In this document: piece after piece, positions 1 to 10,715 of the stretch | How the letters are laid out: each line of letters starts with the position of its first letter | Numbering within the stretch: position 1 is the first letter of the stretch | Origin: Gadus chalcogrammus | Lineage: Eukaryota > Chordata > Actinopteri > Gadiformes > Gadidae | NCBI RefSeq assembly: GCF_026213295.1 | Contig: NC_079427.1 | Location: 34,628,846-34,692,845, forward strand | DNA: 64,000 nt | Reading direction: 5' to 3' | Translations under genes and position numbers: made by a program | Notes under the pieces: generated by a model | The model's database searches: none | The model's input: the letters and a program-made list of their open reading frames with translations, nothing else | What the model was told of the DNA's origin: nothing

Positions 1-92
1 CCCACACCGAAGCTCCCACAGTCAAAACCTTTATATCCACAGATTCACTGGAGTCAGCTGCAGTTGTGCCGGCGAAATGCACACTTCTTTAT
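1..92 (+). mobile_element. Family A unit, 3' remnant cut by window edge
   Basis: Only the last part of a unit is visible: the second-core lead-in (CACACCGAAGCTCCCACAG), then a shortened tail with a single GCCGGCGAAATGCACACTTCTT segment. It lacks the terminal inverted repeat and hairpin and joins the next unit at a T run. Resembles the mid class. Confidence 0.7.
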
Positions 93-542
93 TCTTAACT
101 CCCTAAAAGTGGGACCACAGCCCAAACCGTAAATGGTGCCGACACGCGAATTGCATGACTAGATCCAGATCTCTTCGGACCACGCAGAGGACAAAATCCA
201 GACACGCCGAACACTAGGTGGCGCTATACCAAGGGAAAACGCCTTTGGGGCTATAACTCCCACACCGAACCTCCCACAATCAAAAACTTGTACCCACATA
301 TCCACTGGAGTCTGTTGCATCTTTTGGCATAGGCCACGCCCATTTGCGTCAATAATTTTTTTTCGCAAAATCGCGAAAACCGTAAAACTGTTTTTTCGCT
401 ACTCCTCCCACATTTCTTGACCAATCAACACCAAACTTTGCACACGACATCTTCAGACAGACACGCAAAGACATTTTTGAACACTTTTTTGATTTGCCCT
501 TCGACGACGAAACGGTAGCGTTTTGAATATTTGTTTATTATT
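93..542 (+). mobile_element. Family A unit, 3' truncated, no 5' module
   Basis: Starts in the spacer before CCCTAAAAGTGGGACCACAG and runs through the core, with a CTCF-like site near 209-226. It stops at TTTGTTTATTATT, where a stack of 5' modules begins. The usual second half (TAGCTAAATTAGACG onward) is missing and does not resume downstream, so this is a truncation or replacement rather than a simple nested insertion. Confidence 0.7.
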
Positions 543-704
543 AGGGGTCCAAGCCAACAGGTTGGATCCCTATTGTTTTTGTAAGGATTTTTATTATTAG
601 GGGTCCAAGCCAACAGGTTGGATCCCTATTGTTTTTGTAAGGATTTTTCTTTTTAGGGGTCCAAGCCAACAGGTTGGATCCCTATTGTTTTTGTAAGGAT
701 TTTT
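543..704 (+). repeat. Stack of three family A 5' modules
   Basis: Three direct copies start at 543, 599 and 655. Each is about 47 bp: AGGGGTCCAAG, a hairpin (TCCAAgCC aaca GGTTGGA), then CCTATTGTTTTTGTAAGGATT. T-rich spacers of a few bases (TTTATT, TTTCTTTTT) separate them. Only the last copy is followed by a body. Confidence 0.9.
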
Positions 705-1286
705 CTTTTTATTATACTTCCCGCCTTGAAAGTGGGTCCACAGCCCAAACCGTAAATGGTGCACACGCGCCAATTACATGACTAGAACCAGGTCCGGCAC
801 CGCTACTCAGATAACCAAATCCAGACATGCCGGCCACTAGGTGGCGCTATACCGAGGAGAAACACGTTTGGGGCTATAACTCCCACACCGAACCTCCCAG
901 AGTCCAAAAACTTGTACACACAGATGCACTGGAGTCTGCTGCATCTTTTGGCCTAGGCCACGCCCATTTGCGTCCATGAATATTTTTCGCTAAATCGCGA
1001 AAACCGCAAAACTGTTTTTTCGCTACTCCTCCCACATTTCTTGACCAATCGACACCAAAGAAATCGTATACAGTTTTTTGATCCGACCTTCGACGACGAA
1101 ACGGTAGAGTTTTGAATATTTGTTTATTAGCTAAATTAGACGTGGAAAATTAAAAATCCACAGGTTCAGGGTAGCGTTTTGAACACATGCTTCGCGTTGT
1201 GCCGGCGAAACGCACATTTCTTGTCGCGTTGTGCCGGCGAAATGCACACTTCTTGGACCCCTGCATAACTGCTTGCAGTTCTAGTT
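705..1286 (+). mobile_element. Family A unit, short class with internal deletion
   Basis: The body opens with CTTCCCGCCTTGAAAGTGG, has a CTCF-like 19-mer at 831-849 and a complete 3' end. The inverted repeat CTTGGACCCCT is at 1252-1262, the hairpin AACTGCTTGCAGTT at 1267-1280 and the terminal CTAGTT at 1281-1286. About 240 bp are missing at about 1160, where AAATCCA joins CAGGTTCAGGG. Both deletion ends share ATCCA in intact units. Confidence 0.85.
831..849 (+). promoter_or_regulatory. CTCF-like motif, family A site 1 (representative)
   Basis: CGGCCACTAGGTGGCGCTA matches the vertebrate CTCF consensus TGGCCACCAGGGGGCGCTA at 16 of 19 positions; the C-to-T and G-to-T changes are tolerated in that motif. 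About 40 family A units have this site in the same orientation, for example at 1460-1478 and 3261-3279. Binding is not shown. Confidence 0.55.
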
Positions 1287-2320
1287 AGGGGTCCAAGCCA
1301 ACAGGTTGGATCCCTATTGTTTTTGTAAGGATTATTCCTATTATTATTCCAGCACTAAAAGTGTGCCCACAGCCCAAACCGTAAATGGTGCCGACACGCC
1401 AATTGCATGACTAGATCCAGGTCCGTGAGGTGACGGCAGACGACAAAATCCAGACATGCCGGCCACTAGGTGGCGCTATACCAAGGAATACGCGTTTGGG
1501 GCTATAACTCCCACACCGAACCTCCCACCTTCAAAACTTTATACACACAGATGCACTGGAGTCTGCTGCATCTTTTGGCCTAGGCCACGCCCATTTGCGT
1601 CTATGAATATTTTTTGCTAAATCGCGAAAACCGCAAAACAGTTTTTTCCCTACTCCTCCCACATTTCTTGACCAATCAACACCAAACTTTGCACACGACA
1701 TCTTCAGACGCACACGCAAAGGAATCATCAACAGTTTTTTGATCCGACCTTCGACGACGAAACGGTAACGTTTTGAATATTTGTTTATTGGCTACGTTTT
1801 ACGTCAAAACGCAAAAATTCAAAGAATACCAAAAGTAGACGTCGGATCAAGTCCAAATTTTAGACACATGTCGGTGCTACCCTTAATGGCGTTCAATAAA
1901 GAATTCGGAATATTTCGCCATTAGGGGGCGCAATAAACGAGGAAATTGTATATCTTCTAATTGGCCAAAGGAATGTTCTTCAAACTATAAGGGAACCATC
2001 AAGGGGCAAACCCGAGTCTATATAAAAAATATGGCCAAGAATTATTAATGTGGGCGGGAGTTATTTGGCAAAGGAAAATCGTCTTTGGAAAATTTCGCCA
2101 CAAGGGGGCGCAAATAAACGACGAAATAATATATCTCCTAACTGGCCAATGGAATGTTCTGAAAACGCGTTTTAGGCTATAACTCCCACACCGAAGCTCC
2201 CACAGTCAAAAACGTTATATCCACAGATTCACTGGAGTCAGCTGCATCTTTTGGCTTACGCCGTTCCTCAATTTCGAACAAATGCTTTGCGTTGTGCCGG
2301 CGAAATGCACACTTCTTGTT
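1287..2320 (+). mobile_element. Family A unit, mid class, 3' truncated
   Basis: A 5' module at 1287 is followed by a core (CTCF-like site 1460-1478) and a second CTCF-like site near 1918. The bridge segment has TATATAAAAAA at 2019-2029 and GGGCGGGAG at 2052-2060, and leads to a short tail. It ends at CACACTTCTTGTT without the terminal inverted repeat or hairpin. Confidence 0.85.
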
Positions 2321-2962
2321 TATTTTTATTATTTGTACCTCCCTAAAAGTGGTACCACAGCCCAAACCGTAAATGGTGCCGACACGCCAATTGCATGACT
2401 AGATCCAGATCTCTTCGGACTACGCAGACGACTAAATCCAGACACCGAAGCTCCCACAGTCAAAAACGTTATACGCACAGATTCACTGGAGTCAGCTGCA
2501 TCCTTTGGCATAGGCCAGGCCCATTTGCGTCAGTATTTTCTTTATGCAAAATCGCAAAAACAGCTAAACTGCCTTTTCGCTACTCCTCCCACATTTCTTG
2601 CCCAATTGACACCAAACTTTGCACACGACATCTTCAGACGCACACTACAAGAAATCAGCAAAACTATTTTGATCCGACCATCGTTGACGAAACGGTAGCG
2701 TTTTGAATATATGTTTTGCGTTGCAAATCAGTAAAAACTATTTTGATCCAACGACGACTAAACGGTAGCGGAAAATGCGTTTGGGGCCAAAACTCCCACA
2801 CTGAACCTCTCACAGTCAAAACCTTTATATCCACAGGTTGTTCACGGTAGCGTTTTGAATACTTGGTTCGCGTTGTGCCGGCGAAATGCACATTTCTTGT
2901 CGCGTTGTGCCGGCGAAATGCACACTTCTTGGACCCCTGCATAACTGCTTGCAGTTCTAGTT
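2321..2962 (+). mobile_element. Family A unit, long class with about 1-kb internal deletion
   Basis: The start is normal (TACCTCCCTAAAAGTGG). At 2441-2445 ATCCAGACAC runs straight into the second-core lead-in CACCGAAGCTCCC, removing the first core, the first CTCF-like site and the bridge. The rest is the typical long-class second core and a complete 3' end. GACAC/CACACC microhomology marks the join. Confidence 0.8.
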
Positions 2963-3956
2963 CCTATTATTATTAGGGGTCCAAGCCAACAGGTTGGATC
3001 CCTATTGTTTTTGTAAGGATTATTATTATTAGGGGTCCAAGCCAACAGGTTGGATCCCTATTGTTTTTGTAAGGATTTTTAGGGGTCCAAGCCAACAGGT
3101 TGGATCCCTATTGTTTTTGTAAGGATTTTTCTTCCTATTATTATACTACCTCCCCGTGAAAGTGGAACCACAGCCCAAACCGTAAATGGTGCACACGCGC
3201 CAATTACATGACTAGAACCAGTAACGGCACCGCTACTCAGATAACCAAATCCAGACATGCCGGCCACTAGGTGGCGCTATACCAAGGAGAAACACGTTTG
3301 GGGCTATAACTCCCACACTGAACCTCCCAGAGTCCAAAAACTTGTACACACAGATGCACTGGAGTCTGCTGCATCTTTTGGCCTAGGCCACGCCCATTTG
3401 CGTCCGTGAATATTTTTCGCTAAATCGCGAAAACCGCAAAACTGTTTTTTCCCTACTCCTCCCACATTTCTTGACCAATCAACACCAAACTTTGCACGAT
3501 ACATCTACAGACGCACACGCAAAGGAATCATCAACAGTTTTTTGATCCGACGTTCGACGACGAAACGGTAGCGTTTTGAATATTGGTATATTAGCTAAAT
3601 TAGATGTGGAAAATCAAAAATCCAAAAAAATCCAAAATTAGACATCGGATCGAGTCCAAATTCTACACACATGTCGGTGCTAACCCTATTGACGTTCGAT
3701 AAAAATTTCGGACAATTTCGCCGTTAGGGGGCGCAATAAACGAGAAAATTTTATATCTTCTACAAAATTTCGCTGCGAAAACGCTACACTGACTTCTCGC
3801 TACTCCTACCAATCAAATCCTTTGTATCCACAGGTTCAGGGTAGCGTTTTGAACACATGCTTCGCGTTGTGCCGGCGAAACGCACATTTCTTGTCGCATT
3901 GTGCCGGTGAAATGCACACTTCTTGGACCCCTGCATAACTGCTTGCAGTTCTAGTT
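2963..3956 (+). mobile_element. Family A unit, short class, three 5' modules
   Basis: 5' modules start at 2975, 3031 and 3081 with ATT-rich spacers, followed by a short-class body. CTCF-like sites lie at 3261-3279 and near 3720. The inverted repeat TTTTCGC (3414-3420) / GCGAAAA (3427-3433) is clear. Complete 3' end. Confidence 0.88.
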
Positions 3957-4780
3957 ATTAGGGGTCCAAGCCAACAGGTTGGATCCCTATTGTTTTTGTA
4001 AGGATTTTTTTTATTATTATTATTATACTACCTCCCCGTGAAAGTGGAACCACAGCCCAAACCGTAAATGGTGCACACGCGCCAATTACATGACTAGAAC
4101 CAGTACCGGCACCGCTACTCAGATAACCAAATCCAGACATGCCGGCCACTAGGTGGCGCTATACCAAGGAGAAACACGTTTGGGGCTATAACTCCCACAC
4201 CGAACCTCCCAGAGTCCAAAAACTTGTACACACAGATGCACTGGAGTCTGCTGCATCTTTTGGCCTAGGCCACGCCCATTTGCGTCTATGAATATTTTTC
4301 GCTAAATCGCGAAAACCGCAAAACTGTTTTTTCCCTACTCCTCCCACATTTCTTGACCAATCAACACCAAACTTTGCACACGACATCTTCAGACGCACAC
4401 GCAAAGGAATCATCAACAGTTTTTTGATCCGACCTTCGACGACGAAACGGTAGCGTTTTGAATATTGGTATATTAGCTAAATTAGACGTGGAAAATTAAA
4501 AATCCAAAGAAATTCAAAATTAGACATCGGCTCGAGTCCAAATTCTACACACATGTTGGTGCTAACCTTAATGACGTTCGAGAAAATTTTTTGGACAATT
4601 TCGCCGTTAGGGGGCGCAATAAACGAGGAAATTGTATATCTTCTACAAAATTTCGCCGCGAAAACGCTACACTGACTTCTCGCTACTCCAACCACAGTCA
4701 AATCCTTTGTATCCACAGGTTCAGGGTAGCGTTTTGAACACATGCTTCGCGTTGTGCCGGCGAAATGCACATTTCTTGTT
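3957..4780 (+). mobile_element. Family A unit, short class, 3' truncated
   Basis: One 5' module at 3960, then a short-class body. It stops after a single GCCGGCGAAATGCACATTTCTTGT, losing the second 32-bp repeat, the inverted repeat and the hairpin. Very similar to the unit at 46414-47260, which is intact at this end. Confidence 0.85.
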
Positions 4781-6153
4781 ATACTTCCTTCCCTAAAAGT
4801 GGGCCCACACCCCAAACCGTAAATGGTGCGGACACGCCAATTGCATGACTAGATCCAGGTCTGTGATGTGTACGCAGACGACAAAATCCGGACACGCCGG
4901 TCACTAGGTGGCGCTATACCAAGGAATACGCGTTTGGGGCTATAACTCCCACACCGAACCTCCCACAGTCAAAAACGTTATACCCACAGATGCACTGGAG
5001 TCTGCTGCATCTTTTGGGCTAGGCCACGCCCATTTGCGTCTATGAATATTTTTCGCTAAATCGCGAAAACCGCAAAACAGTTTTTTTCCCTACTCCTCCC
5101 ACATTTCTTGACCAATCAACACCAAACTTTGCACACGACATCTTCCGACGCACACGCAAAGGAATCATCAACAGTTTTTTTATCCGACCTTCGACGACGA
5201 AACGGGAGCGTTTTGAATATTTGTTTATTGGCTACGTTTTACGTCGAAACGCAAAAATTCAAAGAATACCAAAAGTAGACGTCGGATCAAGTCCAGATTT
5301 TAGACACATGTCGGTGCTACCCTTAATGGCGTTCAGTAAAGAATTCGGAATATTTCGCCATTAGGGGGCGCAATAAACGAGGAAATTGTATATTTTCTAA
5401 TTGGCCCAAGGAATGTTCTTCAAACTATAAGGGAACCATCAAGGGGCAAACCCGAGTCTATATAAAAAATATGGCCAAGAATTATTAATGTGGGCGGGAG
5501 TTATTTGGCAAAGGAAAATTGTCTTTGGAAAATTTCGCCAACAGGGCGGCGCCAAAAAACGACGAAATAATATATCTCCTATTTGGCCAATGGAATGTTC
5601 TGAAAACGCGTTTTAGGCTATAACTCCCACACCAAAGCTCCCACAGTCAAAAACGTTACACGCACAGATTCACTGGAGTCAGCTGCATCTTTTGGCATAG
5701 GCCAGGCCCATTTGCGTCAGTATTTTCTTTATGCAAAATCGCAAAAACAGCTAAACTGCCTTTTCGCTACTCCTCCCACATTTCTTGCCCAATTGACACC
5801 AAACTTTGCACACGACATCTTCAGACGCACACTACAAGAAATCAGCAAAACTATTTTGATCCGACCATCGTTGACGAAACGGTAGCGTTTTGAATATATG
5901 TTTTGCGTTGCAAATCAGTAAAAACTATTTTGATCCAACCGTCGACGACTAAACGGTAGCGGAAAATGCGTTTGGGGCCGAAACTCCCACACTGAACCTC
6001 TCACAGTCAAAACCTTTATATCCACAGGTTGTTCACGGTAGCGTTTTGAATACCTGCTTCGCGTTGTGCCGGCGAAATGCACATTTCTTGTCGCGTTGTG
6101 CCGGCGAAATGCACACTTCTTGGACCCCTGCATAACTGCTTGCAGTTCTAGTT
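4781..6153 (+). mobile_element. Family A unit, long class, no 5' module
   Basis: Starts directly at TATACTTCCTTCCC. Contains core one, the bridge with its TATA-like box, core two (GTCAGTATTTTCTTTATGC) and a complete 3' end. The same unit start recurs at 59362 and 62162 after three different upstream sequences. Confidence 0.88.
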
Positions 6154-7082
6154 AGGGGTCCAAGCCAACAGGTTGGAACCCTATTGTTTTTGTAAGGATT
6201 ATTATTATTATTAGGGGTCCAAGCCAACAGGTTGGATCCCTATTGTTTTTGTAAGGATTTTTCTTATTATTATTCCTGCGCTAAAAGTGGTACCACAGCC
6301 CAAACCGTAAATGGTGCACACGCGCCAATTACATGACTAGAACCAGTACCGGCACCGCTACTCAGATATCCAAATCCAGACATGCCGGCCACTAGGTGGC
6401 GCTATACCAAGGAGAAACACGTTTGGGGCTATAGCTCCACCACCGAACCTCCCACAGTCCAAAAACTTGTACACACAGATGCACTGGAGTCTGCTGCATC
6501 TTTTGGCCTAGGCCACGCCCATTTGCGTCTATGAATATTTTTCGCTAAATCGCGAAAACCGCAAAACAGTTTTTTCCCTACTCCTCCCACATTTCTTGAC
6601 CAATCAACACCAAACTTTGCACACGACATCTTCAGACGCACACGCAAAGGAATCATCAACAGTTTTTGATCCGACCTTCGACGACGAAACGGTAGAGTTT
6701 TGAATATTTGTTTATTAGCTAAATTAGACGTGGAAAATCAAAAATACAAAGAAATCCAAAAGTAGACATCGGATCGAGTCCTAATTCTACACACATGTTG
6801 GTGCTAACCTTAATGTCGTTCGATAAAAATTTCGGAAGATTTCGCCATTAGGGGGCGCAATAAACGAGGAAATTGTATATCTTCTACAAAATTTCGCCCC
6901 GAAAACGCTACACTGACTTCTCGCTACTCCTACCACAGTCAAATCCTTTGTATCCACAGGTTCAGGGTAGCGTTTTGAACACATGCTTCGCGTCGTGCCG
7001 GCGAAATGCACATTTCTTGTCGCGTTGTGCCGGCGAAATGCACACTTCTTGGACCCCTGCATAACTGCTTGCAGTTCTAGTT
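6154..7082 (+). mobile_element. Family A unit, short class, two 5' modules
   Basis: Modules start at 6154 (with GGAACCC in place of GGATCCC) and 6213. The body is full-length short class with both CTCF-like sites, the paired 32-bp GCCGGCG repeats and a complete 3' end. Confidence 0.88.
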
Positions 7083-8091
7083 ATTATTATTCCCCCCTAG
7101 AAGTGGGTCCACAGCCCAAACCGTAAATGGTGCCGACACGCCAATTGCATTACTAGATCCAGGGCCCTGAGTTCTAAGCAGACGACCAAATCCAGACACG
7201 CCGGCCACTAGGTGGCGCTATACCAAGGAAAGACGCGTTTGGGGCTATAACTCCCACACCGAACCTCCCACATTCAAAACCTTGTACACACAGATTCACT
7301 GGAGTCTGCTGCATCTTTTGGCATAGGCCACGCCCATTTGCGTCTATAATTTTTTTTCGCAAAATCGCGAAAACCGCAAAACTGTTTTTTCGCTACTCCT
7401 CCCACATTTCTTGACCAATTGACACAAAACTTTGCACACGGCATCTTCAGACGCACACGCAAAGAAATCATCAACAGTTTTTTGATCCGACCTTCGACGA
7501 CGAAACGGTCGCATTTTGAATATTGGAATATTAGCTAAATTAGACGTGGAAAATCAAAAATCCAAAAAAATCCAAAATCAGACATCGGATCGAGTCCAAA
7601 TTGTACAGACATGTTGGTGCTAACCTTATTGTCGTTCGATAAAAATTCCGGAATTTTTCGCCATTAGGGGGCGCAATAAACGAGGAAATTGTATATCTTC
7701 TAATTGGCCCAAGGAATGTTCTTCAAACTATACGGAAACCATCAAGGGGGAACCCGAGTCTATATAAAAAATATGGCCAAGAATTATTAATGTGGGCGGG
7801 AGTTATTTGGAAAAGGAAAATTGTCTTGGAAAATTTCGCCAACAGGGCGGCGCCAAAAAACGACGACATTGTATATCTCCTATTTGGCCAATGGAATGTT
7901 CTGTAAACGCGTTTTGGGCTATAACTTCCACACCGAAGCTCCACCAGTCAAAACCTTTATATCCACAGATTCACTGGAGTCAGCTGCATCTTTTGTCATA
8001 CGCCGTTCCTCAACTTCGAACACATGCTTCGCGTTGTGCCGGCGAAATGCACACTTCTTGGACCCCTGCATAACTGCTTGCAGTTCTAGTT
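7083..8091 (+). mobile_element. Family A unit, mid class, no 5' module
   Basis: Begins in ATTATTATT, directly after the previous CTAGTT. Core one and the bridge (TATATAAAAAA, GGGCGGGAG) are followed by the short tail GCATACGCCGTTCCTCAA and a single GCCGGCG repeat, then a complete 3' end. Confidence 0.87.
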
Positions 8092-9050
8092 AGGGGTCCA
8101 AGCCAACAGGTTGGATCCCTATTGTTTTGGTAAGGATTTTTAGGGGTCCAAGCCAACAGGTTGGATCCCTATTGTTTTTGTAAGGATTTTCTTATTATTA
8201 TTATTATAGCTTCCTACCAAGAAAGTGGTACTACAGCCCAAACCGTAAATGGTGCACACACGCCAATTACATGACTAGATCCAGGTACGTGAAGACTATG
8301 CAGACGACAAAATCCAGACATGCCGGCCACTAGGTGGCGCTATACCAAGGAATACGCGTTTGGGGCTATAACTCCCCACCGAACCTCCCACAGTCAAAAA
8401 CTTGTACCCACAGATGCACTGGAGTCTGCTGCATCTTTTGGCCTAGGCCACGCCCATTTGCGTCTATGACTATTTTTCGCTAAATCGCGAAAACCGCAAA
8501 ACTGTATTTTCGCTACTCCTCCCACATTTCTTGACCAATCAACACCAAACTTTGCACACGGCATCTTCAGACGCACACGCAAAGAAATCTTAGACAGTTT
8601 TTTGATCCGACCTTCGACGACGAAACGGTAGAGTTTTGAATATTGGTTTATTAGCTAAATTAGACGTGGAAAATCAGAAATCCAAAAAATCCAAATTAGA
8701 CATCGGATCGAGTCAAAATTCTACACACATGTTGGTGCTAACCTTAATGACGTTCGATAAAAAATGCGGAAATTTTCGCCACAAGGAGAATTCTCTTAGG
8801 AAAATTTCGCCAAAAGGGGCCGCCAAAAACGACGACATTGTGTATTTTTATTAGGGGGCTAAAAAAACGCGTTTGTGTGCCGAACCTCCCACACCGAACC
8901 TCTCACAGTCAAAACCTTTATATCCACAGGTTCACGGTAGCGTTTTGACACATGCTTCGCGTTGTGCCGGCGAACGCACATTTCTTGTCGCGTTGTGCCG
9001 GCGAAATGCACACTTCTTGGACCCCTGCATAACTGCTTGCAGTTCTAGTT
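8092..9050 (+). mobile_element. Family A unit, variant with altered middle
   Basis: Modules at 8092 and 8142. After the core the second CTCF-like site is replaced by CACAAGGAGAATTCTCTT and AAAGGGGCCGCC segments, then by TTAGGGGGCTAAAAAAACGCG. Only the copy at 12911-13820 shares this variant. Complete 3' end. Confidence 0.83.
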
Positions 9051-9872
9051 ATTATACTACCTCCCCGTGAAAGTGGAACCACAGCCCAAACCGTAAATGG
9101 TGCACACAGCGCCAATTGCATGGCTAGATCCAGAACGGCACGCTACTCAGATAACAAAATCCAGACACGCCGGCCACTAGGTGGCGCTATACCAAGGAAA
9201 GACGCGTTTGGGGCTATAACTCCCACACCGAACCTCCCACATTCAAAACCTCGTACACACAGATTCACTGGAGTCTGCTGCATCTTTTGGCATAGGCCAC
9301 GCCCATTTGCGTCTATAATTTTTTTTCGCAAATCGCGAAAACCGCAAAACTGTTTTTTCGCTACTCCTCCCACATTTCTTGACCAATCGACACAAAACTT
9401 TGCACACGACATCTTCAGACGCACACGCAAAGGAATCATATACAGTTTTTTGATCCGACCTTCGACGACGAAACGATAGCATTTTGAATATTGGTATATT
9501 AGCTAAATTAGACGTGGAAAATCAAAAATACAAAAAATCCAAAATTAGACATCGGATCGAGTCCAATTCTACACACATGTTGGTGCTAACCTTAATGACG
9601 TTCGATAAAAATTTCGGAAAATTCCGCCATTAGGGGGCGCAATAAACGAGGAAATTTGTATATCTTCTACAAAATTCGCCGCAAAAAAAAAAGCAACACT
9701 GACTTCTCGTCTACTCCTAGCCACAGTCAAATCCTTTGTATCCAAGGTTTCAGGTAGCGTTTTCAACACATGCTTTCGCGATGATGCCGGCGAAATGCAC
9801 ATTTCTTGTCGCGTTGTGCCGGGCGAAATGCACACTTCTTGGACCCCTGCATAACTGCTTGCAGTTCTAGTT
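9051..9872 (+). mobile_element. Family A unit, short class, no 5' module
   Basis: Starts ATTATACTACCTCCCCGTG and has a standard short body and a complete 3' end. From about 9650 the copy gains many one-base insertions (for example GATGATGCCGGCG and GCCGGGCGAAATG) compared with its sister at 13821-14631. Confidence 0.83.
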
Positions 9873-10715
9873 AGGGGTCCAAGCCAACAGGTTGGAATCC
9901 CTATTGGTTTTTGTAAGGATTATTATTATTATTATTTCGTACGCCTTTAGAAGTGGTACCACAGCCCAAACCGTAAATGGTGCACACGCGCCAATTGCAT
10001 GACTAGATCCAGAATCGCACCGCTACTCAATACAAAAATCCAGACACGCCGTCCCTAGGTGGCGCCTATACCAAGGAATACGCGTTTTGGTGGCTATAAC
10101 TTCCACACCGAACCTCCCAGATTCCAAAAACTTGTACACACAGATGCACTGGAGTCTTCTGCATCTTTTGGCCTAGGCCACGCCCATTTGCGTCTATGAA
10201 TATTTTTCGCTAAATTGCGAAAACCGCAAAACTGTTTTTTCGCTACTCCTCCCACATTTCTCGCCCGATCAACACCAAACTTTGCACACGACATCTTCAG
10301 ACGCACACGCAAAGAAATCCTCGACACTTTTTTTGATCCGACCTTCGACGACGAAACGGTAGCGTTTTGAATATTGGTTATTAGCTAAATTAGACGTGGA
10401 ATATCAAAAATCCAAGAAATCCAAAATTAGACATCAGATCGAGTCCAAATTTTACACACATGTTGGTGCTAACCTTAATGTCGTTCGATAAAAATCTCGG
10501 AAAATTTCGCCATTAGGGGGCGCAATAAACGAGGAAATTGTATATCTTCTACAAAATTTCGCCGCGAAAAGGCTAAACTGACATCTCGCTACTCCTACCA
10601 CAGTCAAATCCTTTGTATCCACAGGTTCAGGGTAGCGTTTTGAACACATGCTTCGCGTTGTGCCGGCGAAATGCACACTTCTTGGACCCCTGCATAACTG
10701 CTTGCAGTTCTAGTT
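9873..10715 (+). mobile_element. Family A unit, short class, indel-rich
   Basis: One module at 9873 (GGAATCCC, TTGGTTTTTG). The opening TTTCGTACGCCTTTAGAAGTGG matches the units at 45535 and 53637. Only one GCCGGCG repeat precedes the complete 3' end. Confidence 0.82.

Noticed and set aside
543..704. tRNA-like or SINE promoter in the 5' module
   Set aside because: No A-box or B-box match and no cloverleaf; only a small hairpin is visible.
1281..1286. Classic Helitron 3' end (CTRR followed by T)
   Set aside because: CTAG is present after the hairpin, but the inverted repeats at both ends and the TT context fit Helentron/Helitron2 better than canonical Helitrons, which lack such repeats and insert at AT.
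4186..4416. Recurrent 62-76 residue minus-strand frame in family A (starting MMIPLRVRLKMSCAKF or similar)
   Set aside because: It recurs only because the repeat recurs. It is often broken by indels, has no recognisable domain and spans the CCAATC core, which also occurs in family B in a different coding context.
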